Part shown: in pieces, positions 8,363 through 17,210 of the stretch | Layout: every line of letters begins with the position of its first letter | Position numbering within the stretch: the stretch's first letter is position 1 | Assembly: GCA_943370025.1 (NCBI GenBank) | Contig: CALRPI020000025.1 | Location: 1 to 64,000 of the forward strand | DNA length: 64,000 nt | Reading direction: 5' to 3' | Source: JAAUUE01 sp943370025 | GTDB taxonomy: Bacteria; Cyanobacteriota; Cyanobacteriia; Cyanobacteriales; JAAUUE01 | The notes under the pieces: model-generated | Told to the model about the DNA's origin: nothing | The model's input: only the letters and a program-made list of their open reading frames with translations | The model's database searches: none | Position numbers and translations under genes: made by a program

Positions 8363-9478
8363 TTATAAGCGAATAAACCAATCAACTGGTCGCCTGAGTG
8401 AAACTGGCTGTGGATAATTGTTCACATAACCAATTCGTAGGATAAATTGAATATTCTCGCTGAGTCCGATCGCTTGATTCAATATTTGCCTCGTTGTAGA
8501 TTCTTCCAATATCTGAGTCATGGGATGTATAGCTATATTTTTTTCCCGTACTTTCAAGAAAAGTCTTTCCATTCTTCTGCCAGTTTCCAGCAATGTTGCC
8601 ACCGAATTATCCCCACTGGTGATTAAAATCCAACCTGCTGATTCTGATATTTCCTTTTTGACATTATCAATACCTTTCTCTCTAAAGTCCTTATGCATCA
8701 CATTATCTTTGCTATAGAAGTTCCGCACCACCCAACCAGAAAAACCTTCGATTTCCATACTCGCTGTTGTCAGCCCGTCACGATATTTTTCAGCATCTTT
8801 TGTGGAGAATCTAATCCAGTCGGCTAACTCTTGCTGCGCTGGGTCACGATCGCTTTGCAGGCGGTTGGCTTCGATAGTTTGGGCGTTGACAAATTGACCT
8901 TCTTTACTGGTAGCAGGCAGATAATGAATAAATTCAGATTCAGAATTAATAAGATATTGGATATCTTCTTTTTTTAGTTCATTGCTTAAAAAATTGGAGC
9001 GTACAGTGCGGCGATCTTTGACTTTGGAGATATCAAAAGGATTTTTTAATTCTCTTTTGTTCAGTTTTACTTCCACTACCTGTTCGTCCTGATTTGTTGT
9101 AGCCAGCAAGTTCCAATGACAGATGTAGCCAAAATAACTAGCAGCATATTCCAGATTTTGGATGAAAGTACCGATCGATAAAATCGTTTCTCTCTGAGTT
9201 GGATCAACAGCAGGTAGCCATTTATTGCGATCGTTGCCGATAATCCAGTGATAAGGTGCGAGATATTGGATAAACCAGGGCTGTGTGTTGTGGCCGCTTG
9301 GTGCAAGGGAGGCGAGAAACAAAATCTTCTTTTCGTCTGGCTGAAGACTTGCGTTGCTAGAGTTTATCAATTTGATATCCTTTCTTAGAAGATTACTTTT
9401 ATCGCTAAATAGATAACCCATAGCCACAGTTGCCGCGATCGCACCACCGGTCATGTTAATAAACTTATTTCTTTTCAT
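8363..9478 (-). CDS. Acg-type FMN-binding nitroreductase-family protein with N-terminal signal/anchor
   Basis: The 371-residue protein has a short basic N-terminus and a hydrophobic helix (about 9-25), then APSGHNTQPW, DRRTVRSNF and GWILITSGD segments typical of the Acg branch of the nitroreductase superfamily. These bind FMN, and several mycobacterial members are thought to store flavin rather than reduce substrates. The N-terminus (MKRNKFINMTGGAIAAT) resembles a degenerate exported-protein signal without a clear twin-arginine motif. It lies upstream of the hydrolase and CPBP pair on the same strand. Confidence 0.8.
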   Translation of the reverse strand: MKRNKFINMTGGAIAATVAMGYLFSDKSNLLRKDIKLINSSNASLQPDEKKILFLASLAPSGHNTQPWFIQYLAPYHWIIGNDRNKWLPAVDPTQRETILSIGTFIQNLEYAASYFGYICHWNLLATTNQDEQVVEVKLNKRELKNPFDISKVKDRRTVRSNFLSNELKKEDIQYLINSESEFIHYLPATSKEGQFVNAQTIEANRLQSDRDPAQQELADWIRFSTKDAEKYRDGLTTASMEIEGFSGWVVRNFYSKDNVMHKDFREKGIDNVKKEISESAGWILITSGDNSVATLLETGRRMERLFLKVREKNIAIHPMTQILEESTTRQILNQAIGLSENIQFILRIGYVNNYPQPVSLRRPVDWFIRL

Positions 9479-9528
9479 CAGATGTTTTGGTTATTTTGTG
9501 AATTGTTGTCAACTAAAGCATCTGAATT

Positions 9529-10029
9529 TTACTCATGCTCAAAATAGATTCCTCTCTTTTTTGAAGTTTCGACAAGTACAGAAATTACCAGTAAACTTAA
9601 CCCAGTAATTTTGATGACGGCATTTACTGCGTGGACATACTCCCATTGATCACGATATCGCGTCCAATCTAATGGAATAGGATTCGTTAACCATATAGCA
9701 AATTCAACATTCATTGGGGCAATAAATACGATCCAACTTATAAATGCCAGCACTAAGAGAGTTGCTCCACCAAGTGTCCAGTAAAAAGTTGAGCCTCGTC
9801 TGCGAACCAAAAATGTCAATACAATTGCCGTTAGAATCGCCATGATTTCAAAAACTGCACCGACTGAGCCAAACAACTTATAAACATTTTCAATAACTGT
9901 TACTCTTACCCACAGTTGCTGGTCGAATTGCATCCTCTGTGGCAACTCTAACAAATGTGTCATAGATAAGCTGAGACTAAAGGAAGTTAATATCAGTGTG
10001 AGGAATCGTAAAGTTCGGATTAACGTCAT
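9529..10029 (-). CDS. Four-helix membrane protein, DUF1772-like
   Basis: The 166-residue protein has four hydrophobic helices with a Trp/Arg-rich loop near residues 118-135 and an early THLLELPQRM segment. The pattern resembles DUF1772 (anthrone-oxygenase-like) membrane proteins, but the match is from memory of the family shape and is moderate. It is the first gene of the minus-strand run that continues into the Acg-type nitroreductase. Confidence 0.6.
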   Translation of the reverse strand: MTLIRTLRFLTLILTSFSLSLSMTHLLELPQRMQFDQQLWVRVTVIENVYKLFGSVGAVFEIMAILTAIVLTFLVRRRGSTFYWTLGGATLLVLAFISWIVFIAPMNVEFAIWLTNPIPLDWTRYRDQWEYVHAVNAVIKITGLSLLVISVLVETSKKRGIYFEHE

Positions 10030-10059
10030 TTCTTTCTGCCTTATATCAAGTTATTTGAG

Positions 10060-10159
10060 ATAGCGATCCTATGTAGTTTCACCCGCCCTCGGCGGGGAAA
10101 CTATATACTAGAAGCAAGTTGACTTGGCAACTGTTAGAAAATGATTTAGGACTGCTATA
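10060..10159. repeat. Family A hairpin element, A1 type
   Basis: The ends ATAGCGATCCTA and TTTAGGACTGCTATA flank a GTTTCACCCGCC-type hairpin with slightly decayed arms. The right half is identical to the copies at 26518 and 61717. It fills most of the gap between the DUF1772-like gene and the next gene. Confidence 0.82.
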
Positions 10160-10224
10160 TTTGGCATTTCGTTAGACTTGCTTTTATAGTTTCGTTATTA
10201 AAGATAAAATTTCGATCTTTATTC

Positions 10225-10563
10225 CTAGGAAGATGGCTGACAGATTACAACCCCTTCTTTTTGGGTATTTGCATTGGGATCACTACCCATTGATCGAATC
10301 TCCATCGTCGGTTGATAGCCGGGATAGCAACGTACCAAAACAGTATCTCCAGCACGAGTCATATATAAAATACTAATAGGTTTACCTCCTAAAATAGCAG
10401 TTTCCAGACTAGGAGCAGTAGCGGCACTTGCTATCAACATAGATTGCTTAAGAGGTGTTGAATCTGACAGGATAGTTTTTGCGATTAAAGGCTGTAAAGA
10501 GCATAACAAAAGCATTGTGACGATCGCTAATCCTGCAAATAACTTAGTAGATAGTTTGTACAT
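10225..10563 (-). CDS. Small secreted protein of unknown function
   Basis: The 112-residue protein has a clear Sec-type signal: a basic start, then a Leu-rich core to about residue 26 and ALA-like cleavage options. The mature part includes GGKPISILYMTRAGDTVLVR and two Cys residues. No family is recognised. It lies 52 bp downstream of the pyruvate-kinase-like gene on the same strand and may be cotranscribed with it. Confidence 0.6.
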   Translation of the reverse strand: MYKLSTKLFAGLAIVTMLLLCSLQPLIAKTILSDSTPLKQSMLIASAATAPSLETAILGGKPISILYMTRAGDTVLVRCYPGYQPTMEIRSMGSDPNANTQKEGVVICQPSS

Positions 10564-10615
10564 TACTTGACCTTTTTCCTAATTAAATAAATGGTTGAAT
10601 TAACAAAAATAAGCA

Positions 10616-12214
10616 CTACCAAGAATGAAGCGCCCGTAATTGGGACGTTTTCTTGGATTGATGTGCTTCCATGCGGATGAGAACATCATCTAGAATAGCG
10701 ATCGCTTCAGCAATAAACGGACCTTTGTTTAACATCACACACTCAGCCCTTTCAGCCATTGCGGCATCGGTCATCTCTCCCCGCGAAGGTGTGCCATTTT
10801 TCACCAAACTCTCTAAAACTTGAGTTGCCCAAATCACAGGAATATGCGCCGCTTCGCAAAGCCAGAGAATTTCTTCTTGGATCTCTGTTAAACGCTGGTA
10901 GCCAATTTCAACGGCTAAGTCGCCCCTAGCGATCATGACTCCAAAGGATTGTTTACCTGCGGCATAGATGATTAGTTCTGGGAGATTGGCAACGGCGATC
11001 GCGGTTTCTATCTTGGCAACGATCGCTGGTCGGGGCTGCCCTGTGACCAAGCGCTGATCCAACTCTTGTTGAAGTAACTCAATATCAGCAGAGCATTGCA
11101 CAAATGAGTAGCCAATAATATCTGCGTGGGTGGCGACAAAATCTAGGTCGGATAGATCTTTTTCAGTCAGGGGGCTGAGGGGCAAGACTGTATCTGGGAA
11201 ATTTAACCCCTTTTGGGGACGGAGTTTGACTCCTTCGGGGCTGGTATTAGTTACTTCTAGTAAAATTCCCTGTCCATGGTGTCCTCGATGCTGGGTCTCA
11301 ACCACACGAGTCTGAATCTTGCCATCGTCGATATACACAGGGTTATCAACCACTAATAAATCGAGAATTTCGGGAGCTGTGCAGGAGGTTTGGAAATGCT
11401 TAATATGGGATGGGATGGCATCACCTGCCTCTAGTTTTTTTACCGCCGCTTTACTAGTAACTTTAGGCTCACACCGCAACAGCAGGATGCGATCGCCTTT
11501 AAATATCCGTTTTTTATGACGGGGGGCAAGTACTACTCCTGTGCGGATTTTGAGACCAGCTAAGTCCATGATGATTTTACAGGTTGTTCCGGTTTCCTGT
11601 TCCGCCCGACGGATATTGTCGATCATGGACTGCCAAGCTGCGATCGTGTCGTGGGCGCAGTTAATTCGCATACAGTTTGCCCCGCGTTGTATAAATCCTC
11701 GCACCATCTCATAATCAGTAGCAGCATCCGTATCGAGCGTGACCATAATCCTGACCCGCCGTTGGGGTGGAGATTGACCAAATAGTTCTGTTGTGTGCTG
11801 TTGCAGTAATCGATCGCCTTCAAAGAAAAACTCGATGGGGGGACGGTTGAGGTGCTGGGCTGACTTAGAACCACAAATTACTTCCAAGGTGGCAATGACA
11901 GCCTCAAGATTGGGCATCACCCGTCCTTCAATCCGTCCTAGGGAGGATAAGCCCCAAGGTATTAGGGCAGCTTGGAGGGAGCGGAGATCATGACGACGTA
12001 GGGCTAGATATTCAGCTAGATTTAAGGCACTGTCCAGAAACTCTGGGCGCTGAATGTGCGATCGCCATTGGTCAAAGGTAGCTTTCCCTTCAGTTTCCAC
12101 AGTCTGACGTAGTTCTTGCAGAATTGATAACAGACCTTGAGGAGTTGATAGATTAAAAGGGGCAGGTTGATTATCTGTTTTAGGAATAGAAGGGATAGCA
12201 GTTAAAGTTTGCAT
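10616..12214 (-). CDS. Pyruvate kinase-like protein lacking the C-terminal regulatory domain
   Basis: The 532-residue protein has an unfamiliar N-terminal region of about 150 residues, followed by a pyruvate kinase barrel. RINCAH replaces the usual RxNFSHG, VAKIETA carries the catalytic Lys, ARGDLAVEIG is the ADP/metal loop, and PVIWATQVLES with TPSRGEMTDAAMAE closes the barrel. The protein ends about 30 residues after VMLNKG, so the allosteric C-terminal domain is missing. It may be a kinase working in reverse or on another enol, or a regulatory paralogue; a housekeeping pyk would be expected elsewhere in the genome. Confidence 0.85.
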   Translation of the reverse strand: MQTLTAIPSIPKTDNQPAPFNLSTPQGLLSILQELRQTVETEGKATFDQWRSHIQRPEFLDSALNLAEYLALRRHDLRSLQAALIPWGLSSLGRIEGRVMPNLEAVIATLEVICGSKSAQHLNRPPIEFFFEGDRLLQQHTTELFGQSPPQRRVRIMVTLDTDAATDYEMVRGFIQRGANCMRINCAHDTIAAWQSMIDNIRRAEQETGTTCKIIMDLAGLKIRTGVVLAPRHKKRIFKGDRILLLRCEPKVTSKAAVKKLEAGDAIPSHIKHFQTSCTAPEILDLLVVDNPVYIDDGKIQTRVVETQHRGHHGQGILLEVTNTSPEGVKLRPQKGLNFPDTVLPLSPLTEKDLSDLDFVATHADIIGYSFVQCSADIELLQQELDQRLVTGQPRPAIVAKIETAIAVANLPELIIYAAGKQSFGVMIARGDLAVEIGYQRLTEIQEEILWLCEAAHIPVIWATQVLESLVKNGTPSRGEMTDAAMAERAECVMLNKGPFIAEAIAILDDVLIRMEAHQSKKTSQLRALHSW

Positions 12215-12267
12215 AATATTTTCCTTGATTGTTGATAAATTCTCTTTTGTTCAACCTTGTTCCTTGG

Positions 12268-12999
12268 CTATTCAAGATAAGTTGAGAACAGAATGGAGAG
12301 AGCAAAACTGCCGATGAACGTCAACATAGACCAGTTTGTATCTTGAGTCTGATGTGCCTCAGGAATAATTTCTTCAGCGATCGCCACCATCAAAGCACCT
12401 GTGGCAAAAGCAAGTACGATCAGTTTTAAAAGCTCATCTTGTCCGCGCAAGCCCCAATAACCAAGCGTTGTACCTAGCCAAACAGGAATTAGAAAAGCCG
12501 CAAGTAATAAAAATCTCTTGGGGCGCGGCATTTGCTGACTCTTAAAAGCTGCATTGGTCACAAATCCTTCGGGAATGTGAGCCACAACTCTCGCTGATGT
12601 CAGAACTACTCCTAGATGAGGTGAAATCGTCAGGCTGGTGCCAATCATTAAACCATCGCCAAATAAGTCGATCGCAATGCTCAGAAAAATTGTCAAACTC
12701 ACCGTATTCACATCGATCCCACGCAGTCTATTCTTACTTAACTTGAGCAGTTCATTGACCCAGATAAAACCAGCACCGCCCAAAAATAATGCGAGAACTG
12801 TTGCCCAGACGGGTTTAGCAATCAGGACTCTAGGGATCAGTTCAGTTGAGGCGATCGCCAATAGTACCCCCGCTGCTGCATGAAGTGCTAATCCTAATGT
12901 CTGTTTTGAGGAGGGTAATGCTTCAGCCATCATTGCGCCTATGAAGTTACTAACAACGGGCAAAGCGGATAGGATGAGAGAAAATAAAAATTCTGACAT
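12268..12999 (-). CDS. ZIP-family divalent metal transporter
   Basis: The 243-residue polytopic protein has the ZIP signatures: AHIPEGFVTNAAF in the fourth-helix region and EEIIPEAH in the fifth, which together form the binuclear metal site. The family moves Zn(II), Fe(II) or related ions into the cytoplasm. It lies between the acidic DUF6335-like gene and the pyruvate-kinase-like gene on one strand. Regulation is not visible and no Zur-like box was identified. Confidence 0.83.
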   Translation of the reverse strand: MSEFLFSLILSALPVVSNFIGAMMAEALPSSKQTLGLALHAAAGVLLAIASTELIPRVLIAKPVWATVLALFLGGAGFIWVNELLKLSKNRLRGIDVNTVSLTIFLSIAIDLFGDGLMIGTSLTISPHLGVVLTSARVVAHIPEGFVTNAAFKSQQMPRPKRFLLLAAFLIPVWLGTTLGYWGLRGQDELLKLIVLAFATGALMVAIAEEIIPEAHQTQDTNWSMLTFIGSFALSILFSTYLE

Positions 13000-13050
13000 A
13001 AAAGCTTATTCCTCAATAAAATAGCGTTTGCTTAGCTCTGATGCCAAATC

Positions 13051-13311
13051 TTAGTGATCGATAGCTGATGCCGGGTCTAATTCCCAGCGATCGCGATCGC
13101 GCTTTTGGAGCATTTCATCAGTATCAAGGGGTGTGTCATCATCTACTACAGTCCCTGCTGCCTCTGCCAATTCTTCCGTGTCATTTTGACTAGGAACTGC
13201 GGTGCTACCACCAACGGCTTCATCTCCATTCACTTCGTCTCGATAGGCATCATTCTCAGCATCGTCTGCTGCATCTACACCTATCAATGAATTCAATCGT
13301 GGGTCTGACAT
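13051..13311 (-). CDS. Small acidic DUF6335-like cyanobacterial protein
   Basis: The 86-residue, strongly acidic protein contains GDEAVGGS near the middle and RDRDRWELDPASA at the C-terminus. These segments are characteristic of a small cyanobacterial family annotated DUF6335. Members tend to lie near stress genes, and the function is unknown. A GGAGAAAATG ribosome site sits directly upstream of the start. Confidence 0.75.
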   Translation of the reverse strand: MSDPRLNSLIGVDAADDAENDAYRDEVNGDEAVGGSTAVPSQNDTEELAEAAGTVVDDDTPLDTDEMLQKRDRDRWELDPASAIDH

Positions 13312-13378
13312 ACATTTTCTCCTTTGAATTTAAAAAAATTATTTACTTGCAATTGCCCCAATTTTTGATTCTGATACC

Positions 13379-13417
13379 AAATTAAAAAAATGAATGGTGA
13401 AACCATTTCTTTAATTT
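13379..13417 (-). terminator. AT-rich hairpin, candidate terminator
   Basis: An imperfect inverted repeat with arms AAATTAAA...ATGG and CCAT...TTTAATTT lies between the ferrochelatase-like gene (ends 13461) and the small acidic gene. Its T-rich flank on the minus strand fits a Rho-independent terminator. Confidence 0.45.
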
Positions 13418-13460
13418 AAATTCCTCCGCAGCAAGGTATTCAAAATCTTGTTTGTATCAA

Positions 13461-14513
13461 CTATTTAGCAAAATGGTATGACAGCATGGATTCAATCTGG
13501 GGATTTGCCCACTTTGCGGCTATTTGTAAAAAATCAGGATCGTCATTCACACAATCAAGTCTTGTGCAGATAACCTTTGGATACTGACGCTGCAAAGTTT
13601 TAATTGCATCTTCCACATCCAGAATAGTTTCGTAATTATCCGTTGCCCAACCGATGGGTTTGAAGAAAATGGCTAGTGCCCCAGATTCAATTAAGCTTGT
13701 CGCTGCTTGGACTAGATTCGGCTGTGACCACTTAATGAAGGGCATATCGTGATTAATCCAACCAATGGAAATCAGGGGATATTGATGTTGTAACTGTGCT
13801 TGGATGCGATCGGATAATTCTTGTCCATCAATTACCCCAGTTAACAATCCTTGAGCTTTTTCGGGTCCTCCATGTACCGCTAAGATGATGCCAATTTGAG
13901 TCTCAAATAACAGATTAGAAGACTGATTTAGAGTTTCTTTAAGTTGACTGACTATCAAATCAATGTAAGCTGGCTCCGTGGCGAAAGCAGGAATATATCT
14001 AATCGCTTTGAAAGGAGATTTGTGAAGGCTATCTTGAGAAATAGTTGCCGCGATTACTTCATTAACTTGCTCTACAGCAATTTTGCCAGTAAAGGCTGAA
14101 TCAACTACTAGTAAAGGATAGATTAATAAATTCTCAAAGCCTTGCTGAATTATCTCGGCAACAACTTCTTGCACAAAAGGCTTACAGAAGTAAAATCCTT
14201 TGAATACTTGCACGTAATCACCCCATTCTATCTGCAAATATTTCTCGATCCCAAAACGTTGTTTTTCAAACATGGCATTTTCAGGTGAGATGAAATGATC
14301 ATGCTTGACTCCAAATTTATACCAATCTTGAATTGCTAATATCAATCCAGTAGCAGGGTATAAACATTTTGGGATTGGTACAAACTGCGAGGCAATGTAT
14401 TTAGTTGCGGCTTGATTATACTGACTCAAATCTCGATAAGATTCGACCTCACCGTATCCTGTGAGTAAGACTGCCGTGCGATCGCCTTTTTCACGAGTTT
14501 GGATATTAATCAT
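13461..14513 (-). CDS. Divergent ferrochelatase-family (HemH-like) protein
   Basis: The 350-residue protein keeps landmarks of the ferrochelatase fold: an early AVLLTGYGEVES strand, AVHGGPEKAQGL in place of the SAHGxP motif with its metal-binding His, and a late CVNDDPDFL resembling the CLNDxPxFI helix. It lacks the C-terminal CAB-like tail of the major cyanobacterial enzyme. It may insert a metal into a tetrapyrrole or act in repair or sensing. The long insertion near residues 60-100 is unlike typical HemH, so the substrate is uncertain. Confidence 0.68.
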   Translation of the reverse strand: MINIQTREKGDRTAVLLTGYGEVESYRDLSQYNQAATKYIASQFVPIPKCLYPATGLILAIQDWYKFGVKHDHFISPENAMFEKQRFGIEKYLQIEWGDYVQVFKGFYFCKPFVQEVVAEIIQQGFENLLIYPLLVVDSAFTGKIAVEQVNEVIAATISQDSLHKSPFKAIRYIPAFATEPAYIDLIVSQLKETLNQSSNLLFETQIGIILAVHGGPEKAQGLLTGVIDGQELSDRIQAQLQHQYPLISIGWINHDMPFIKWSQPNLVQAATSLIESGALAIFFKPIGWATDNYETILDVEDAIKTLQRQYPKVICTRLDCVNDDPDFLQIAAKWANPQIESMLSYHFAK

Positions 14514-14603
14514 AGGATTCCCTATTTGTGATGAATAGTTTTTGAACTGAGGATTATTTAAGGTTGTCCTCAGATTTACCTCGGCACGACAGTCTAATGA
14601 ACT

Positions 14604-14942
14604 TCATGAACTATAAATAAAAGCCAGTTCTTGATCTACATTGTCACAAAGGTAATATGCAGTCACAGTATTGGCTTCCATATCTAGCTTGATATTCTCA
14701 ACTCTGGATAAAGTTTTCGAGACTGTTCCTTGATGCCAATTGATTGCGAACTCTCTGATAGATTCTTGTTGTAATCTCATCACAAATTCAATATTTGTGA
14801 TGTATAAGTCTTGTTCGTGAGTAATTGGATGTTCAGCCTTAGTATGTCTTATATCTACGGATGTTTTCTGGCAATTCCACCATGCCAGAATTGTATTTAA
14901 ATCATCAGGATTATTGATTTTAGGTCGCCAATCTATGTGCAT
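14604..14942 (-). CDS. Hypothetical protein, 112 residues
   Basis: This soluble protein has alternating strand and helix character, several Trp residues (WRPKINN, AWWNCQ, NWHQGT) and no signal or membrane segment. It lies between the oxidoreductase and ferrochelatase-like genes on the same strand. I do not recognise a family; the length and intact frame with its own start make it a likely gene. Confidence 0.6.
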   Translation of the reverse strand: MHIDWRPKINNPDDLNTILAWWNCQKTSVDIRHTKAEHPITHEQDLYITNIEFVMRLQQESIREFAINWHQGTVSKTLSRVENIKLDMEANTVTAYYLCDNVDQELAFIYSS

Positions 14943-14992
14943 TTTGATTCTCCAATAATTATGATTCAGTTAGTTGATATTCTTGGTCTGGG

Positions 14993-15991
14993 CTAATCCA
15001 ATCTCACCACCATTTTGCCAATATTCTTTCCTGTAAATAGTCCAATAAATGCACTCACCGATTGGTCAAGTCCTATCACCACTGTCTCTTTATTTTTAAG
15101 TTTTCCATTTCCAAAATAGCCGCCCACTTCCTGTTCAAATTCGCCTTGGCGATCGAGCCAATCGCGCACGAGTAGCCCCTTCATTGTCAACCGTTTGCCA
15201 ATCATATTAAATAGATTAGAAGGACCTGGTTGAGGATTGTTGTACCCAGAGATGCCACCACAGGCGATAATCCTGCCATGCACCCGTAAGGATGAGAGCG
15301 CGGCTTCCAGCATTTCACCACCGACATTATCAAAATAGACATCAATGCCATCGGGGGCTAATCGGGGCAATTCTTCTAGAACAGAATGCTCTTTGTAATC
15401 GAAAGCCCGATCGAATCCGCATTCGTCTTTGAGAAAATCGACCTTCTCTTTTGAGCTAGCTGAACCAATCACAACGCATCCCCGCAATTTTGCTAGTTGC
15501 CCTGCGACGCTGCCCACAGCCCCAGCTGCACCCGAAATATAAATCACCTCACCAGCTTTAACCTCCACCAAGTTCAATCCCGCCCATGCAGTCATCCCCG
15601 TCATGCCCAATGCCCCCAGATAGACCGAGAGTGGTTCAATATCAGGATCGACAAGATGCAACTCTTTTGGTGTCGCCATAAAGTATTCCCGCCAGCCAAA
15701 GTTGGAAGTAACAATATCCCCAGATTTTAATTCCTTGGCATGAGACTCAACTACCTCCCCGACTGCTCCACCCTCCAGCACTTTACCCAATTCAAACGGA
15801 GCAACATAGGATTTGCGATCGCTCATCCGACCACGCATATAGGGATCGACTGACATATAAAGATTGCGGACTAGCACCTGTTGATCTGGAAGGGAATCTA
15901 GTTTGACTTGGGCGAGGGCAAAGTTATCTTTTGTCGGCATCCCATTAGGGCGAGAAGCTAGACGTATCTCGTAGCTGATTGTATCTGTCAT
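14993..15991 (-). CDS. NADP-dependent zinc-independent MDR oxidoreductase (alkenal/one, curcumin reductase-like)
   Basis: The 332-residue medium-chain reductase has NLYMSVDPYMRGRMSD near 45-60, the nucleotide site GAAGAVGSVAGQLAK in the middle and a late SGYNNP segment. It lacks the zinc ligands of alcohol dehydrogenases. This is the family of NADPH-dependent 2-alkenal/prostaglandin reductases, which detoxify reactive carbonyls. It lies immediately downstream of a zinc alcohol dehydrogenase, and together with the DJ-1-like gene it fits a carbonyl-stress cluster. Confidence 0.88.
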   Translation of the reverse strand: MTDTISYEIRLASRPNGMPTKDNFALAQVKLDSLPDQQVLVRNLYMSVDPYMRGRMSDRKSYVAPFELGKVLEGGAVGEVVESHAKELKSGDIVTSNFGWREYFMATPKELHLVDPDIEPLSVYLGALGMTGMTAWAGLNLVEVKAGEVIYISGAAGAVGSVAGQLAKLRGCVVIGSASSKEKVDFLKDECGFDRAFDYKEHSVLEELPRLAPDGIDVYFDNVGGEMLEAALSSLRVHGRIIACGGISGYNNPQPGPSNLFNMIGKRLTMKGLLVRDWLDRQGEFEQEVGGYFGNGKLKNKETVVIGLDQSVSAFIGLFTGKNIGKMVVRLD

Positions 15992-16004
15992 AATTTTTCT
16001 CCTA

Positions 16005-16030
16005 ATTATTCGTCATGATTATTCGTCATG
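16005..16030. repeat. 13-bp tandem duplication
   Basis: ATTATTCGTCATG occurs twice head to tail (16005-16017 and 16018-16030) in the spacer between the two dehydrogenase genes. Confidence 0.8.
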
Positions 16031-16045
16031 AATTGTGAAGGTTTC

Positions 16046-17095
16046 TCAAGCCTGTTTTAAAGAAGCCATGTCAATGACGAAGCGATATTTCACGTCGCTT
16101 TTGACGAGGCGATCGTAGGCTTTATTAATATCTTGGATGGGGATGAGTTCGATATCAGCGGTAACATTGTGCTTACCACAAAAATCCAGCATCTCTTGGG
16201 TTTCCTTAATGCCGCCAATCAGAGAGCCGCTCATACTACGCCGACCAAAGATCAGACTCCCCACCGAAAGCGAAAGCGGATCTGGTGGTACTCCGACTTG
16301 AGTAAGGTTCCCATCCCGTCTCAACATCAGGAGGTAAGCGTTGATATCATGTTGGGCAGACACGGTATCCAGAATGAAGTGGAAGCTATTGAGGTGTTTC
16401 TGCATCTCGTCTGCATTTTTAGAATTGACGACTTCATCTGCGCCAAGCCGCAGTGCATCTTCAACTTTGTTTGATGAGGTAGTGAAGACTACGACGTGAG
16501 CACCAAAAGCTTTCGCCAATTTCACGCCGATATGCCCTAGCCCACCGAGTCCCACGATGCCTACTTTCTGCCCCTTGGTCACATTTTGATGACGTAAGGG
16601 CGAATAAGTCGTGATCCCAGCGCACAGCAATGGAGCAGTGGCAGCGAGATCCAAATTCTTGGGAATTTTTAGCACGAATTCTTTATCCACTACAATGCTC
16701 TCGGAGTAACCACCGTAGGTTATGCCGTCAGTGTGTTTGTCGGGGGAGTTGTAAGTGAAAATCGTCCCTTTCTCGCAGAACTGCTCTAGGTTTTCCTTGC
16801 AGTTAGCACAGGTAAGGCAGGAATCGACCATGCAACCCACTCCAACCGTATCGCCTGCTTTAAATTTATTGACTTTCGCACCGACTTTCGCGACCCGCCC
16901 AATGATTTCGTGACCGGGGACGCAAGGGTAGGTGGTACCCTGCCATTCGCTGCGGACGGTGTGCAAATCGGAGTGACACACGCCGCAATAGAGAATTTCT
17001 ATCTGCACATCATGCTTGCCCAGATCGCGGCGTTCAAAGCTAAAGGGCGCAAGGTGGGTCGTGGCGTTTTGGGCTGCGTAGGCATTGGTTTTCAT
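16046..17095 (-). CDS. Zinc-dependent NAD(P) alcohol dehydrogenase (YahK/cinnamyl-alcohol type)
   Basis: The 349-residue enzyme has the catalytic zinc ligands in CGVCHSDLHT and GHE. The structural zinc cysteines are in CLTCANCKENLEQFC, and GLGGLGHIGVKLAK is the nucleotide-binding loop. The sequence fits the CAD/YahK group that reduces broad aldehydes with NADPH. The upstream spacer of about 115 bp probably holds its promoter. It heads a block with the alkenal reductase. Confidence 0.9.
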   Translation of the reverse strand: MKTNAYAAQNATTHLAPFSFERRDLGKHDVQIEILYCGVCHSDLHTVRSEWQGTTYPCVPGHEIIGRVAKVGAKVNKFKAGDTVGVGCMVDSCLTCANCKENLEQFCEKGTIFTYNSPDKHTDGITYGGYSESIVVDKEFVLKIPKNLDLAATAPLLCAGITTYSPLRHQNVTKGQKVGIVGLGGLGHIGVKLAKAFGAHVVVFTTSSNKVEDALRLGADEVVNSKNADEMQKHLNSFHFILDTVSAQHDINAYLLMLRRDGNLTQVGVPPDPLSLSVGSLIFGRRSMSGSLIGGIKETQEMLDFCGKHNVTADIELIPIQDINKAYDRLVKSDVKYRFVIDMASLKQA

Positions 17096-17210
17096 TGGTT
17101 TTTCTCCTGATTATTTGGATTATTTGTTTGGATAAACTTACTTAAATACTTTGACTAAATCTGCAAACTGAACTTACGGTTTCCGATACTGGACACTAAA
17201 AAAGCTAATT

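Noticed and set aside
2381..9478. Azole-peptide (streptolysin-like) toxin cluster
   Set aside because: CPBP and nitroreductase-type proteins are present, but there is no YcaO cyclase, no Cys/Ser-rich precursor and no exporter, so I kept it only as a tentative finding.
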